NCBI GenBank assembly: GCA_946221065.1
Contig: CAMIIO010000001.1
Location: forward strand, 124,001 to 188,000
DNA from: an uncultured Rothia sp.
Lineage (GTDB): Bacteria > Actinomycetota > Actinomycetes > Actinomycetales > Micrococcaceae
Reading direction: 5' to 3'
DNA: 64,000 bases
Below the pieces are notes generated by a model, which saw only the letters and a list, made by a program, of their open reading frames with translations, made no database searches and had not been told where the DNA came from. Made by a program: the position numbers and the translations under genes. Numbering within the stretch: the stretch's first letter is position 1; every line of letters begins with the position of its first letter. Shown here in pieces: positions 8,180 through 17,269 of the stretch.

Positions 8180-8185
8180 TTGTCT

Positions 8186-9214
8186 TTAGAAGGGGAGCTT
8201 AGCCCGAACCGATGCCGCGGTTTGCTTTAGCTGCGGTAGCACTTTCTGCTGCACGGCTTCCTTCGCTTTACCGGCGTTCTCGCGCACTGCACGAATACCC
8301 TCATAGGCGCGGTAGCCAGCGGCGGAAACAGGCAGATCCCAGGTTCCCGGGTACGCTACCGAGTAGCCGCCAAAGGATTTCTTGAACTTGGTGAACCCTG
8401 CCCACTCATGATTGGGGTCATCGTTAGGCGCGATCCCAAAGAGATCCACATATTTTAGACCCTTTTCTTTCGCGTCAAAGATCATGGTGGCAACCAGCGG
8501 GTTATTAGCTGTGAGCTTGCGATGGGCAAAGGAGTAGCTGGCATGGGCGTAGTAGCGGGTGTCGTCGGAGTCATACACAAAGGTTGAGCCGATGGCCTCA
8601 CCTTCGCTGTCGCGAATAATAATCATCCGGGCGGCGTCAACGGGCATAAGTACCCGAGCTACCTGCTTGAGGTAGTCGTCATGCTGACGGTTAAAGTGGT
8701 TCCGCTGAGCTGTCTGTTCCAAGTATTTGGTGAGGATATCAATATCTTCCGGATCATGCGAAACCTCAAAAGTCACACCCTTTTTGTGGATGTTACGAAA
8801 GAGATTACGGTTGGTGGAACTCATTGCTTTGAGAATTTCTTCTTCAGAGAGCGAAAGGTCAATAATCTGCGTGTGCGACGGCTGAATCTGACGGGGCGAA
8901 ATCTTAAACCCTCGCGCAGCTAAGAAAGATTGCCCTGATCCCTCACCCCAGATTGCTGAGTTCGTTGGTTCCACACGAATAAACCAGCACTTGTTCTCGG
9001 CAGCAACCCGCTTCATGTCTGCAATGGCGGCGTCAAATGCTTGCGCGCTCGTTGCTTCTGGTCCGTAGGGGGAGTACAAGTACCGTCCGGTTTTGCCGCC
9101 TTCTAGGGTGGCGATGTAGCTCCAGCCTTTGCCGGACCCGCGGAACACCTGGTGCCCGTTAGACTCTTGAAATTTTGCCCAAATATCTGATTGCAGAATA
9201 TTACTCATACTCAC
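8186..9214 (-). CDS. FemAB-like peptidoglycan interpeptide-bridge aminoacyltransferase
   Basis: FemABX family protein with the double-GNAT fold; these cytosolic enzymes use aminoacyl-tRNA to add amino acids to the lipid II stem peptide. 342 residues. Visible family traits are the opening LQSDIWAKFQESNG, an RVEP stretch about residue 97, a Q-P-S-H-T region about 130, STNRNLFRNIHKKGV about 150, and a C-terminal GNAT segment with YVDLFGI and FTKFKKSFGG. There is no staphylococcal-type coiled-coil insertion, and a Lys/Ala-rich amphipathic tail ends the protein. Starts possible at GTG 9214 or ATG 9208; the sequence does not decide. In Micrococcaceae such enzymes would build Ala- or Ser-type cross-bridges; the amino acid is not predictable here. 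Confidence 0.85.
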   Translation of the reverse strand: MSMSNILQSDIWAKFQESNGHQVFRGSGKGWSYIATLEGGKTGRYLYSPYGPEATSAQAFDAAIADMKRVAAENKCWFIRVEPTNSAIWGEGSGQSFLAARGFKISPRQIQPSHTQIIDLSLSEEEILKAMSSTNRNLFRNIHKKGVTFEVSHDPEDIDILTKYLEQTAQRNHFNRQHDDYLKQVARVLMPVDAARMIIIRDSEGEAIGSTFVYDSDDTRYYAHASYSFAHRKLTANNPLVATMIFDAKEKGLKYVDLFGIAPNDDPNHEWAGFTKFKKSFGGYSVAYPGTWDLPVSAAGYRAYEGIRAVRENAGKAKEAVQQKVLPQLKQTAASVRAKLPF

Positions 9215-9238
9215 CAGTTTACCGGTTTGGCATGGGGT

Positions 9239-10831
9239 TTAAGGAACCGAGCATGTTCCGTTGGGGGTTAGTGCGGCAACGGTTTGGATCTCAACGGTAG
9301 AGGAAAATGGGGCGTTTTGCGCCTGAGTGGATCCGCCAAAGAATCCTGCCGCTTCACTTTGCGGAGAGGGTGCAATGCCTTCTGCTGAGTCTTGGAGAAC
9401 CTTTTGGATATCTGCGTGCAGACGGTCGAAATCTGGGTATGTGGGGAAAAGATCGTCGTAGTAGGGCGGACCGACGCCGTACTGGATGAGCTCAAAATTT
9501 TTGGATTTAAGGGCGGTATCTGCCAGTCTGGAGAGCGCGTTTTCTGGAATATTGGTTTCTACAATTTCTTCACCGGAGGAGGCGATGTCCCCGAATTTGG
9601 TGAGGACGTTAGCAGGATTGAGTTGTTTGAGCATGGCGGCTTGTACACACCGCTGGCGTGCTTCACGGTCGTAGTCTGTAGCTCCTTCGCGTGAGCGAGC
9701 GTACCAGAGCGCGTGAAAACCGTCGAGCTTTTGTACGCCCGGTTCGATGTAGCCATCAATGGGGTTCTTTAGCCCCGTTTCCAGGTTAGTGCCACCGCCG
9801 ATGGGCACCCTGCCGCCAACGTCAATAGTGATTCCGCCCAGGGCATCAATCAGTTTGGCAAAGCCGTCCATGTCTATCAGCATGTAGTGGTCAATCTGTA
9901 GACCGAGCACCCCGGAGACTGCTTCCATGGTGGCTTGAGCGCCTGGATCCGCCACGTTAGGGTAGAGGTCTTGGTGGTTCTGCATAACATCTGTATATAA
10001 CGCGTTAAGAATACATTCGTTACCGCAGTTGAATCCCTCGGGGTAAACCTGCCAGAGGGGAGAGCCCTGGGGAAAAATAGCATTTTGGGTATTGCGGGGT
10101 ACGGAGATTGTAACGGCTTGGCCGGTTTTTGCATCGACGGAGATGACCGTCATGGAGTCGGGGCGTCGTCCCACACGGTCTGCACCGGCGTCACCGCCCA
10201 TCAGCAAAATGTTGTACCTACCGTCTACGGGTTTAAGATTTCCGCTTCCTGCAAAAATGTTGTGTAGGGCACCGCGGCCGATATTTGCCAGGTATGCCGT
10301 ATACCCAATACTGCCACCTACCAAAAGCATGGAGGCTATGACGCCAAGGATGACGGGGGTGCGGGCTTTACGGGGAAGTAACGGTACTTGAATAATGCGG
10401 AGAGTATCGATGAGGAGGTAGAGCCAGCCCAAACCAATAATCACTAATGCCGTGATCAGGAGTATGAGGGCTATGTTATTGGTGAGTATGGAGAGAACGA
10501 GGGTGCGCTTGATGAGGGCGAGCACTACCAGAAGCAGGATAACTGCCCAGATGGTGAGGGTGACGACGAGCGCCCGCTTACCCAGGTTTTTGCGGTCGGC
10601 GATGAGCTGTACCGATCCCGGCAGGATGAGCGTGAGAATGATGAAGACCCATGCACGCCGAACCTTGGTACTGTCGGAGGCATATTGTGGGTTGTTGATG
10701 GGATCGGCGATGCGTGCGGAGCCGAGTTTTTCACCGTGGGCACGGGTTGCCGAGATAGTTTTCTGCCGTGGAGCAGAGCGTGCTCGTCTTGATCGAGTTG
10801 GCAAGCCGTCATCGGGGTGGTTGCGGTGCAC
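9239..10831 (-). CDS. LytR-CpsA-Psr (LCP) family glycopolymer transferase
   Basis: LCP enzymes transfer lipid-linked glycopolymers such as teichoic acids, arabinogalactan or capsule onto peptidoglycan at the outer membrane face. 530 residues: a basic N terminus, about four hydrophobic segments between residues 62 and 195, then the extracytoplasmic LCP domain from about 205 with NILLMGGD, a GRRPDSMTVISVD block and a WYARSREGATDYDREARQ block holding the polyprenyl-phosphate/metal-binding Asp and Arg residues. The C-terminal 80 residues are low-complexity. GTG start with AGGAG 8 bases upstream. It is a plausible ligase for the polysaccharides encoded later in the window. Four N-terminal membrane spans rather than one is less usual. 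Confidence 0.9.
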   Translation of the reverse strand: MHRNHPDDGLPTRSRRARSAPRQKTISATRAHGEKLGSARIADPINNPQYASDSTKVRRAWVFIILTLILPGSVQLIADRKNLGKRALVVTLTIWAVILLLVVLALIKRTLVLSILTNNIALILLITALVIIGLGWLYLLIDTLRIIQVPLLPRKARTPVILGVIASMLLVGGSIGYTAYLANIGRGALHNIFAGSGNLKPVDGRYNILLMGGDAGADRVGRRPDSMTVISVDAKTGQAVTISVPRNTQNAIFPQGSPLWQVYPEGFNCGNECILNALYTDVMQNHQDLYPNVADPGAQATMEAVSGVLGLQIDHYMLIDMDGFAKLIDALGGITIDVGGRVPIGGGTNLETGLKNPIDGYIEPGVQKLDGFHALWYARSREGATDYDREARQRCVQAAMLKQLNPANVLTKFGDIASSGEEIVETNIPENALSRLADTALKSKNFELIQYGVGPPYYDDLFPTYPDFDRLHADIQKVLQDSAEGIAPSPQSEAAGFFGGSTQAQNAPFSSTVEIQTVAALTPNGTCSVP

Positions 10832-10945
10832 GGTGAGAGCTCCTGATGGATGGTTGGATGGATGTGGGTCGAGCAGACACGCTGTTCTTCTCGACCCACT
10901 GTATATAAATTTTCTGTGAACCAGCGAAAAGCTGGGTAAACCTCT

Positions 10946-11581
10946 TTAGGGGGCGTAGGGCTTAATGCTGTCGGGACCTGCCAGTAAGTCTTCGGAGGTT
11001 ACTTGAGAGTTGGTGGGTTTTTGGCGGTAGTCCGTGTTGGGTTGCTCTTCTTCGGCTCGTTCTGCTACTTTTGCGCGCAGTGCTTCCCCTTTGTCTTGTG
11101 CGCTCTGGCGCAGGGATTCTGCAAAGGAGACGAGGTCTGCGCGAACCTGCTGCGCAAATTCGTCGGTTCCGGAGCCAAGGGTGCGGATTGCCAGCAAACC
11201 GGCGTTCCGGGCGCCGTTGATGGAGACAGTTGCAACCGGGACCCCGGCGGGCATCTGCACGATGGAAAGGAGTGAGTCCATGCCTTCAAGGTTCTTTAAT
11301 CGCACGGGCACACCAATGACTGGCAGAGGGGTGACGGAGGCAAGCATGCCGGGCAGGTGGGCGGCTCCGCCTGCGCCGGCAATGATCACGCGGATGCCGC
11401 GTTCGGTGGCGTTTTTGCCGTAGGCAATCATGTCTTCGGGCATACGGTGGGCAGAGACGACGTCGGCCTCATAGGGGATGCCGAATTCTTCGAGAACTTC
11501 GGCGGCGGCTTCCATGGTGGGCCAGTCTGAGTCTGAGCCCATGACAATGCCAACGATGGGGGTTTCTGGGGTAATACTCAT
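10946..11581 (-). CDS. purE: N5-carboxyaminoimidazole ribonucleotide mutase
   Basis: Class I PurE, which moves the carboxyl group of N5-CAIR to make CAIR in purine biosynthesis. Motifs GSDSDWPTM (phosphate and CAIR binding), SAHRMPE (catalytic His) and GAGGAAHLPGM are all present in the first 85 residues. The ATG at 11581 has AAAGG 8 bases upstream; an earlier ATG (11650) would overlap purK and add 23 unconserved residues. The protein is 211 residues; the last 45 or so are a charged tail beyond the usual 160-170-residue core. It is immediately downstream of purK in one operon. Confidence 0.95.
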   Translation of the reverse strand: MSITPETPIVGIVMGSDSDWPTMEAAAEVLEEFGIPYEADVVSAHRMPEDMIAYGKNATERGIRVIIAGAGGAAHLPGMLASVTPLPVIGVPVRLKNLEGMDSLLSIVQMPAGVPVATVSINGARNAGLLAIRTLGSGTDEFAQQVRADLVSFAESLRQSAQDKGEALRAKVAERAEEEQPNTDYRQKPTNSQVTSEDLLAGPDSIKPYAP

Positions 11582-11627
11582 GGCGTTTGCCTTTCTTTGT
11601 GCGGATAATTGCGGATATTCGCAAGGG

Positions 11628-12821
11628 TTAGTTGGTGTGTCCTTCGGCAAGTAGCTGGGCTACTTCGGCGGCCGCGGCGCGTAAGGTAGCTGTCTCTTCT
11701 GCTGCGCCACCGATGTTGACGTGCCCGATTTTGCGTCCGGGGCGCGCCTCTTTGCCGTAGAAATGTACTTTGGCGCGGGGCTGGGCAGCGAGTGCTTGTG
11801 GATACATGCCAAAGATGTCTTGGTTAGCTCCACCGAGGAAGTTCTTCATAATTGCTACGTCGTCTTTAATGCGGGTGTTGCTGAGGGGCAGGTTGAGTAC
11901 CGCGCGCAGGTGCTGTTCAAACTGGGAGGTTTCGGATCCGTCCTGAGTCCAGTGCCCGGTGTTATGTGGGCGCATGGCGAGTTCGTTGACTAAAAAGCCG
12001 TGTTCGCTGCCGGGGACTTCAAAGAGTTCGGCTGCCATTACGCCGGTAACCCCTAGTTTAGCGGCAAGGGTAATCGCTGCTTGCTGTGCGGCGTGGGCGA
12101 CGTCGTCGGTGAGTTTTGGCGCCGGGGCAATGACTTCGTCGCATACCGAGTTCACTTGGATGGATTCTGCCACGGGCCAGGCTTTGACTTCCCCGGAGTC
12201 TCGGCGGGCAACGAGAGCGGAAAGTTCGCGGGTGAAGGGTACTTTTTCTTCGGCAAGCAGGGAGGAGAAGTCGTTTCGTTCGGGAAGTTCGGCAAACCAG
12301 CGCTGTACCGTGCCCCCGCGGGCGTCGTCGGCGGAGTTTAGCATGAGCACGCCTTTGCCGTCGTAGCCGCCGCGCGGTGTTTTGAGGACGACGGGCCAAC
12401 CGGTTTGATCGCCAAAGGCTAGGAGTTCTTCTACGGTGGTGACTTCTGCCCATTGCGGGTTTGGTAGGCCCAGGCGCTGTACGGCTTTGCGCATTTCTAG
12501 TTTGTCTTGGGCGTAGATGAGTGCTTCGGGCCGGGGCTGTACATTGATGCCGTCGGCTATCAGGGCTTGCAAAATTTCGCCGGGTACGTGCTCGTGGTCA
12601 AAGGTAACCACTGCCTTATCACGGGCAAATTCACGAACTGTGGTGAGGTCTGTGTAGTCTCCTACAGGCGCATGCGGTACTACCGGCACGGCAGAGGCAT
12701 CCTCTTTTTCTGCCAGGATATGTAGGTCAAGGCCGAGTTCGTGAGCGGCGCTTGCCATCATGCGGGCGAGCTGGCCGCCACCAATTACACCAATTTTGGG
12801 TCCAGTTTGAGGGTAAATCAC
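11628..12821 (-). CDS. purK: 5-(carboxyamino)imidazole ribonucleotide synthase
   Basis: ATP-grasp enzyme carboxylating AIR to N5-CAIR with ATP and bicarbonate. 397 residues. The N-terminal Rossmann-like region has GVIGGGQLARMM; the central ATP-grasp domain has QDKLEMRKAVQRLG and the glycine-rich loop RGGYDGKGV; the C-terminal region has the NELAMRPHNTGHWT block typical of PurK. GTG start; no strong Shine-Dalgarno. Precedes purE by 46 bases. Bicarbonate for this step could be supplied by the carbonic anhydrase encoded nearby. Confidence 0.95.
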   Translation of the reverse strand: MIYPQTGPKIGVIGGGQLARMMASAAHELGLDLHILAEKEDASAVPVVPHAPVGDYTDLTTVREFARDKAVVTFDHEHVPGEILQALIADGINVQPRPEALIYAQDKLEMRKAVQRLGLPNPQWAEVTTVEELLAFGDQTGWPVVLKTPRGGYDGKGVLMLNSADDARGGTVQRWFAELPERNDFSSLLAEEKVPFTRELSALVARRDSGEVKAWPVAESIQVNSVCDEVIAPAPKLTDDVAHAAQQAAITLAAKLGVTGVMAAELFEVPGSEHGFLVNELAMRPHNTGHWTQDGSETSQFEQHLRAVLNLPLSNTRIKDDVAIMKNFLGGANQDIFGMYPQALAAQPRAKVHFYGKEARPGRKIGHVNIGGAAEETATLRAAAAEVAQLLAEGHTN

Positions 12822-13020
12822 TCTCTTAGGCTACCGCGTATGTTGGGGCGAGGTAAAAATTTTTGGCGGCTTTTTGAGTGTGCGTAGGGTGCTGGTCGTA
12901 AAGTTTGTGACGGCGTTTAGTCTTTTTTGGGCTCGTCAATTCTTTTTCTGCGGGGTGAACCCCTAAAATTTTCAGTGAAGTTATCCTTCCGTTTGATGTT
13001 TTTGGTTCCTAAACAGGTTA

Positions 13021-13602
13021 GTGAGCAGTATGCGCAAGAAGCTAGAGTACGTGTGGCATCTTTTTGTGAAAGAGATTTTAAAGTTTGCTACCGTGGGCGG
13101 CTTGGCGTTTATTGTGAACGCTTCGGTTACGTGGACGCTGATGCATTCGGTGATGTCTGATTCTCACGCGAAGGCTAAGGTGGTTGCGGGTATTGTTGCC
13201 ACAATTTTTTCGTGGGTTATGAACCGTTTGTGGACGTTCCGTGAAAAGCGTACCGAGAATAAGTGGCGTGAGGCACTGGAGTTTGGGGCGGTGAACGCTA
13301 TTGGTATTGGTGTGGAGATGGGTTGCGTCCTCTTTAGTTTCTATGTGCTGGGGCTAACTTCTCCTCAGGCGTCCTTTATTTCGGGAACTATTATTGGTAC
13401 GGTGCTGGGCACGATTGTGCGTTACTTTATGTATCGTTTTTGGGTTTTTGGTAAGGACCGTGGAGCTTCTGAACCTACGCGCGAGGAGTCTATTGCGCAT
13501 TTCTTGAATGATGCCACTGAAGCGATGACTGGCAAGCTCCCTATTATTACTCCGCAACAGACTCATATTGAGCAGGAGGGTGGCTCGCACCGAGCGCGGT
13601 AA
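13021..13602 (+). CDS. GtrA family membrane protein
   Basis: Small membrane protein of the GtrA family, whose characterised members are thought to flip polyprenyl-phosphate-linked sugars or support surface glycosylation. 193 residues; four hydrophobic spans, the first beginning at ILKFATVGGLAFIVN, with the characteristic SWVMNRLWTFRE stretch about residue 65 and FMYRFWVFGK at the end of the fourth span. A polar tail of about 50 residues follows. Start GTG 13021 or ATG 13030. Divergent from purK. It may work with the LCP and glycosyltransferase genes of the region, but no direct partner is adjacent. Confidence 0.85.
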   Translation: MSSMRKKLEYVWHLFVKEILKFATVGGLAFIVNASVTWTLMHSVMSDSHAKAKVVAGIVATIFSWVMNRLWTFREKRTENKWREALEFGAVNAIGIGVEMGCVLFSFYVLGLTSPQASFISGTIIGTVLGTIVRYFMYRFWVFGKDRGASEPTREESIAHFLNDATEAMTGKLPIITPQQTHIEQEGGSHRAR

Positions 13603-13622
13603 CTCTATTCCCGCTCTCGGTG
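13588..13622. terminator. Hairpin at the end of the GtrA gene
   Basis: CACCGAG-N2-CGG pairs with CCG-N2-CTCGGTG around a short loop, overlapping the last codons of the GtrA gene and lying 28 bases before the convergent gene's stop. It probably serves both transcripts; no strong T tract. Confidence 0.45.
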
Positions 13623-13649
13623 GTAATCCCCGCAGACAGTGGTGTTTCT

Positions 13650-14414
13650 TTAGAGTTGTAGCGCGCGCTCACTGTGAAGAATACGGTGTAGCTCTTCGTC
13701 GGTCCAGTTCACTTCTTGATCTAGGACGACGACGGCTCGTCCCGTAGCGAGAATAGCAAGTGTTTCCGTATATAGGTGATGAGCGGAAAATTTTTCGCGG
13801 TGGGGAACTATGGCGTGTGCTTGCGGTTGGGTGGAGTGGGCGACGGCGTCGTTAATGTCTTGTGCTCGCTGAGCGGCCTGGTTCTGCAGTTCGCTGTAGC
13901 TGAGCTGTGGTAATGCTTGGTCGGCGGGGTAGGGTGTTTCAAGCTGGGAGTAGGTATCTGCATAACTGCGGATTTCTGCGCAGTAGTCTATTGCCCCTTC
14001 GGGTAGTCCTGCTAAGAATCTTGTGGCGAGGGGAGCGGTGTCTACCAGGACGGGAAGTTCGCCGTAGAACTCTGTTAGTTGCTCTTTATCTGAGAAGAAC
14101 CCGACGGTTAGGGGATGGGGGCAGGGTTCGTTGACCGTACTCCATAGGGTAGCTCCTACGCGCCAGGAGGCGAGGGCGATAACGAGTGAGCGCCAGTGGG
14201 CGGACATTCCTATTTCTACCCAGGTTCCGGCAGCCACGTCGCATTCTTCGATTAGGAAGTTGGCTGTTTTGCTGATCCAGTTTTCAAGGACTCGCCCGGA
14301 GAGTTCAATGCGTTCGTTGTGGTGTGAGTACCAGATCAATGCCGGGGTCTGTGAGGTTTTGAGGGAGGAAAAAAATTTTTCAAGGGTTTGTAGAGAGTGT
14401 GTCGTTACAGTCAT
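13650..14414 (-). CDS. TIGR03089 family protein
   Basis: 254-residue protein matching the actinobacterial TIGR03089 family, which resembles the N-terminal part of AMP-binding (acyl-adenylate) enzymes but is much shorter and lacks the full catalytic set. Visible segments: PALIWYSHHNERIELSGRVL near the N terminus, a TANFL...DVAAGTWVEIG stretch, LASWRVGATLW, and a C-terminal ATGRAVVVLDQ. No P-loop-like TSGTTG motif is seen. No function is established. In other actinobacteria the family lies near GtrA/LCP/purK-type genes, as here. Convergent with the GtrA gene. Confidence 0.7.
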   Translation of the reverse strand: MTVTTHSLQTLEKFFSSLKTSQTPALIWYSHHNERIELSGRVLENWISKTANFLIEECDVAAGTWVEIGMSAHWRSLVIALASWRVGATLWSTVNEPCPHPLTVGFFSDKEQLTEFYGELPVLVDTAPLATRFLAGLPEGAIDYCAEIRSYADTYSQLETPYPADQALPQLSYSELQNQAAQRAQDINDAVAHSTQPQAHAIVPHREKFSAHHLYTETLAILATGRAVVVLDQEVNWTDEELHRILHSERALQL

Positions 14415-15011
14415 GATTCAACTCTAACGGTGTTTTGAGGTGGTGGCTGGCTGAAAAAGGGGTGTTCGCGGTGGTGAAGACGGTGTTTCTTGTTGGGGTC
14501 ATCAAGGACTAAACACTGTGTGGGTTCTCTCTTGACAACACAAGTGGTGACATGATTTTTACTGCAATACAGGCACTTCTCAACACTTGGGTGAGCGTTT
14601 GTAGCACAAACGGCGAGCAAAGTCATATTTTTTATAAAATAGGCGTGATACCATAACATCGGTTCAATTTTTTGGCTTTTTTGACTCATTTTTCAAAAAT
14701 TTTTGTCTCCAGCTTGACGAACTACCACTCGCCCACGTGTAATTAGAGGCAGGGTTATTGCTCTCTTGCACTTTTTCTGACTTGCTGTAGCTTCATGATT
14801 GACTTCATGGCGTGAAAAGAGTAATTTTCGCAGGTTACTCCGAGGTGGTTGCAGATGGAGCGCAGGCTGAGCAAAGCCCTAGCGCTTTAAGCTTCGGCAC
14901 GAGCGTTTTTAGCTACCTCCAAATTAGGGATACGGAAGGGACGAAGAATGGGTAAGTGAGTCTCTTTGGCGAGACACTGCTTTTGCAGTTTGTACACAAC
15001 CCAGTTTTATT
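14415..15011. other. AT-rich intergenic region and long whiB leader
   Basis: No convincing gene in 597 bases. It contains a likely promoter (14714-14743) about 270 bases upstream of whiB, and two small hairpins just before the coding region: GTCTC-N6-GAGAC near 14960-14975 and ACTGC-N4-GCAGT near 14976-14989. The composition is noticeably AT-richer than the flanks between 14580 and 14700. A 92-codon minus-strand open frame (14411-14689) is not supported. Confidence 0.6.
14714..14743 (+). promoter_or_regulatory. Candidate promoter for whiB
   Basis: TTGACG (14714-14719) and TGTAAT (14738-14743) with an 18-base spacer. It would give a leader of roughly 260 nucleotides ahead of whiB. Confidence 0.4.
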
Positions 15012-15413
15012 ATGCAATCGGCTCAATACCTCGAAGAACAGGCAAATGCGTTTCTTGCCGCGGCAGACTCTGTTGAGAAGTCTCGGCAAACACCCGTACA
15101 AAAAAAGACTGTTGACCTGTTCTCCTCAAACCCAGAAGCTATCTCTTTATGGGAGGCTGCCGCGGGACTTTATAGTACAGATGGCGACGACGGCGAACTT
15201 GCTTGGCAGGCAGATGCACTGTGCGCTCAGACTGACCCCGAGGCCTTCTTTCCAGAAAAAGGCGGTTCTACTCGTGACGCCAAACGGGTGTGCAATGAAT
15301 GCCCGGTCCGTGAAGCGTGCTTAGAATATGCAATGGAAAACGATGAACGTTTTGGCATTTGGGGTGGACTCTCCGAACGCGAGCGCCGTCGTTTGCGTAA
15401 GCAAGCTATCTAA
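15012..15413 (+). CDS. WhiB-family iron-sulfur transcriptional regulator
   Basis: WhiB-like (Wbl) protein, an actinobacterium-specific transcription regulator carrying a [4Fe-4S] cluster; probably WhiB2/WhmD class, which controls division-linked genes. Four cysteines fit C-X22-C-X2-C-X5-C, from C in ALCAQTD to VCNECPVREAC, followed by the GIWGG turn and a basic RERRRLRKQ tail. The protein is 133 residues with about 65 residues before the Wbl core, longer than the typical 80-100. There is no clear Shine-Dalgarno before the ATG at 15012, so the true start could be downstream or translation could depend on leader structure. The DUF3499 gene follows, a linkage common in this phylum. Confidence 0.9.
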   Translation: MQSAQYLEEQANAFLAAADSVEKSRQTPVQKKTVDLFSSNPEAISLWEAAAGLYSTDGDDGELAWQADALCAQTDPEAFFPEKGGSTRDAKRVCNECPVREACLEYAMENDERFGIWGGLSERERRRLRKQAI

Positions 15414-15433
15414 TTAGAACAGGACTCCCCAAT

Positions 15434-15691
15434 ATGGCTTTGGTTCGCTCGTGCTCACGTCAAACTTGCACACAAGAGGCAGTGTGTACTCTTTATTACG
15501 CATATAGTGAGCAGAAAGCGGTGATTGGTCCGCTCTCTGAATTTCGCGAACCGCACGCGTATGACTTGTGCGAGTTTCATGCGGAGCGTTTGACTGCTCC
15601 GCAGGGGTGGGAGGTTGTTAGGGGTGATGGCAGTTTGATTGCCGATTTCTCTGATGATTCTTCTCAGCGTTCTGGTTTACCCGTGGAGTAG
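15434..15691 (+). CDS. DUF3499 family protein
   Basis: 85-residue protein of the DUF3499 family, function unknown. Two zinc-binding-like elements: CSRQTC near the N terminus and YDLCEFHAERL in the middle, followed by the conserved APQGWEVVRG. It starts 20 bases after whiB and is probably co-transcribed. The Cys/His spacing suggests a small zinc ribbon, but no role is established. Confidence 0.82.
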   Translation: MALVRSCSRQTCTQEAVCTLYYAYSEQKAVIGPLSEFREPHAYDLCEFHAERLTAPQGWEVVRGDGSLIADFSDDSSQRSGLPVE

Positions 15692-15904
15692 TGCGGTAGT
15701 TGCTAGGGGTTCGGTGAGGTTTTCCCTATCTTGTTTGAGCACTGCGCGTTACCCCCCCAGCGCGAGTGTACAAGCTTTTTGTGAATATTGTGTGTTGGAT
15801 CCTGGTTGTCGCTTGTGATGAGCTGCGGTTCTGGCGCGGTGAGGCTTGTGAATCTATGCGAGCCTCTGTTGTACATCCCTCCAGATTTTAAGTAGGTATT
15901 TACC

Positions 15905-17173
15905 TTGATTCAGGAAATGAACTCCGGCAAGGATGTTTCCGTTGTTGCTCGCCGTCCGTTTGTGCAGGCTTCGTTGTTGGGCGCTGGCGTGTTAGCGTTG
16001 AGTGCTTGTGGTGGTGAGGGCTCAGATTCAGCTCAGCCTGATAGCTCGCAGAGTTCTTCGGCTACCCCTAGCCCCACTCCTACCAAGAATTTTGCTGGGT
16101 CGGTGGAGGTTGTTCCTGCCGCTGAGCAGGTAGAGATTAACCCGGTGGATCCGGTGACGGTGAGCGTTACTGGCGGTAAGTTTACCTCGGTGGAGGTTGT
16201 TACTATGGATGCGCAGGAGCATCCGGTGCCGGCTGTGGGTGAGCTGAACTCTGAAAAGACTGTGTGGACGAGTGCCGATTCGTTGTTGTTTAACTCGGAA
16301 TATACGGTTCGTTGGCACGCCGAGGATTCCGAGGGCACCGCGGGCACCGGTGAATCGACGTTCTCAACGGTTTCTGCTGCTAATGAGGCAGATGTGATGA
16401 CTAATATCGCTGAGGGCGCCGAGTACGGTGTGGGTCAGATTATTGAGTTGAATTTTTCTGAGCCGGTGGTGAATAAGGCCGAGGTTGAGAAGGCGATTGT
16501 GGTGACCGGCGGCGGGGATATGCCGGGTAAGATCCGCTGGTATAGCGATACGATGGCGCGCTACCGTCCGCAGAATTATTGGGCTCCGCGTTCTTCGGTG
16601 AACGTGAAGGTCAATATTTTGGGTATGGATCTGGGTAACGGCATGATTGGTAATAGCAATCTGCAGCGTAATTTTACGGTGGGAGAGAAGCGCTATGCCT
16701 TAGCTGATGATAATACGAAGACCATTAAGTTGTATGTCAATGACAAGATGGTGCGTGAGAACCCGATTACGCTGGGGAACTCGGACTGGCCATCTGTTAT
16801 TGGTAAGTTAGTGGTGATGGAGCAGGCGGAGAAGTATTTCTTTAATCCTAGTTCGTTGAACCTTGTTCCCGGTGAGGCGCATTATTATGAGCCGTTTTGG
16901 GCAACAAATGTGTCTCGTTTGACTGCCGGTGGCGTATTTGTGCATCAGGCTTTGCCGAGCGCGTACTCCTCTATTGGTGTGGTTAACGTTTCGCACGGTT
17001 GTATTGGCATGTTGCCGGAAGATGCCGCATATTTCTTTGATGTTTTTGCCCCCGGTGATGTGGTGGAGACGGTAAATACAGGGTATTTGCAGGCTGATCC
17101 GGATGATGGCTATGGGGATTGGAATATTCCGTTTGAGAAGTACCAGGATGCTTCGTGGAAGGGTAACTGGTAA
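15905..17173 (+). CDS. L,D-transpeptidase lipoprotein with Ig-like domain
   Basis: Extracellular YkuD-family L,D-transpeptidase resembling mycobacterial Ldt enzymes, which make 3-3 peptidoglycan cross-links. 422 residues. An N-terminal signal has RRPFVQASLLGAGVLALSAC, where LSAC is a lipobox, so the mature protein should be a lipoprotein; a Ser/Pro linker follows. Two Ig-like domains cover roughly residues 60-260 and the YkuD domain the rest, with HQALPS and the catalytic SHGC motif in NVSHGCIGM. Start: TTG 15905 has AGG well spaced upstream, while ATG 15917 does not; both keep the signal. The arginine pair in the signal (ARRPF) hints at Tat export but is not a clean motif. Confidence 0.9.
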   Translation: MIQEMNSGKDVSVVARRPFVQASLLGAGVLALSACGGEGSDSAQPDSSQSSSATPSPTPTKNFAGSVEVVPAAEQVEINPVDPVTVSVTGGKFTSVEVVTMDAQEHPVPAVGELNSEKTVWTSADSLLFNSEYTVRWHAEDSEGTAGTGESTFSTVSAANEADVMTNIAEGAEYGVGQIIELNFSEPVVNKAEVEKAIVVTGGGDMPGKIRWYSDTMARYRPQNYWAPRSSVNVKVNILGMDLGNGMIGNSNLQRNFTVGEKRYALADDNTKTIKLYVNDKMVRENPITLGNSDWPSVIGKLVVMEQAEKYFFNPSSLNLVPGEAHYYEPFWATNVSRLTAGGVFVHQALPSAYSSIGVVNVSHGCIGMLPEDAAYFFDVFAPGDVVETVNTGYLQADPDDGYGDWNIPFEKYQDASWKGNW

Positions 17174-17269
17174 GGCGAAGACTGTGTAGTAAGGGGCAGG
17201 GGGCGAGGTGTTCGTCTTCTGCTTCTTTGCTAGATATTGATTGTGGTGAGCGCTTGAAGGAGTTGTGGC

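Noticed and set aside
14411..14689. 92-codon minus-strand frame upstream of whiB
   Set aside because: No recognised motif, no clear ribosome-binding site, overlaps the end of the TIGR03089 gene and lies in an AT-rich leader region.
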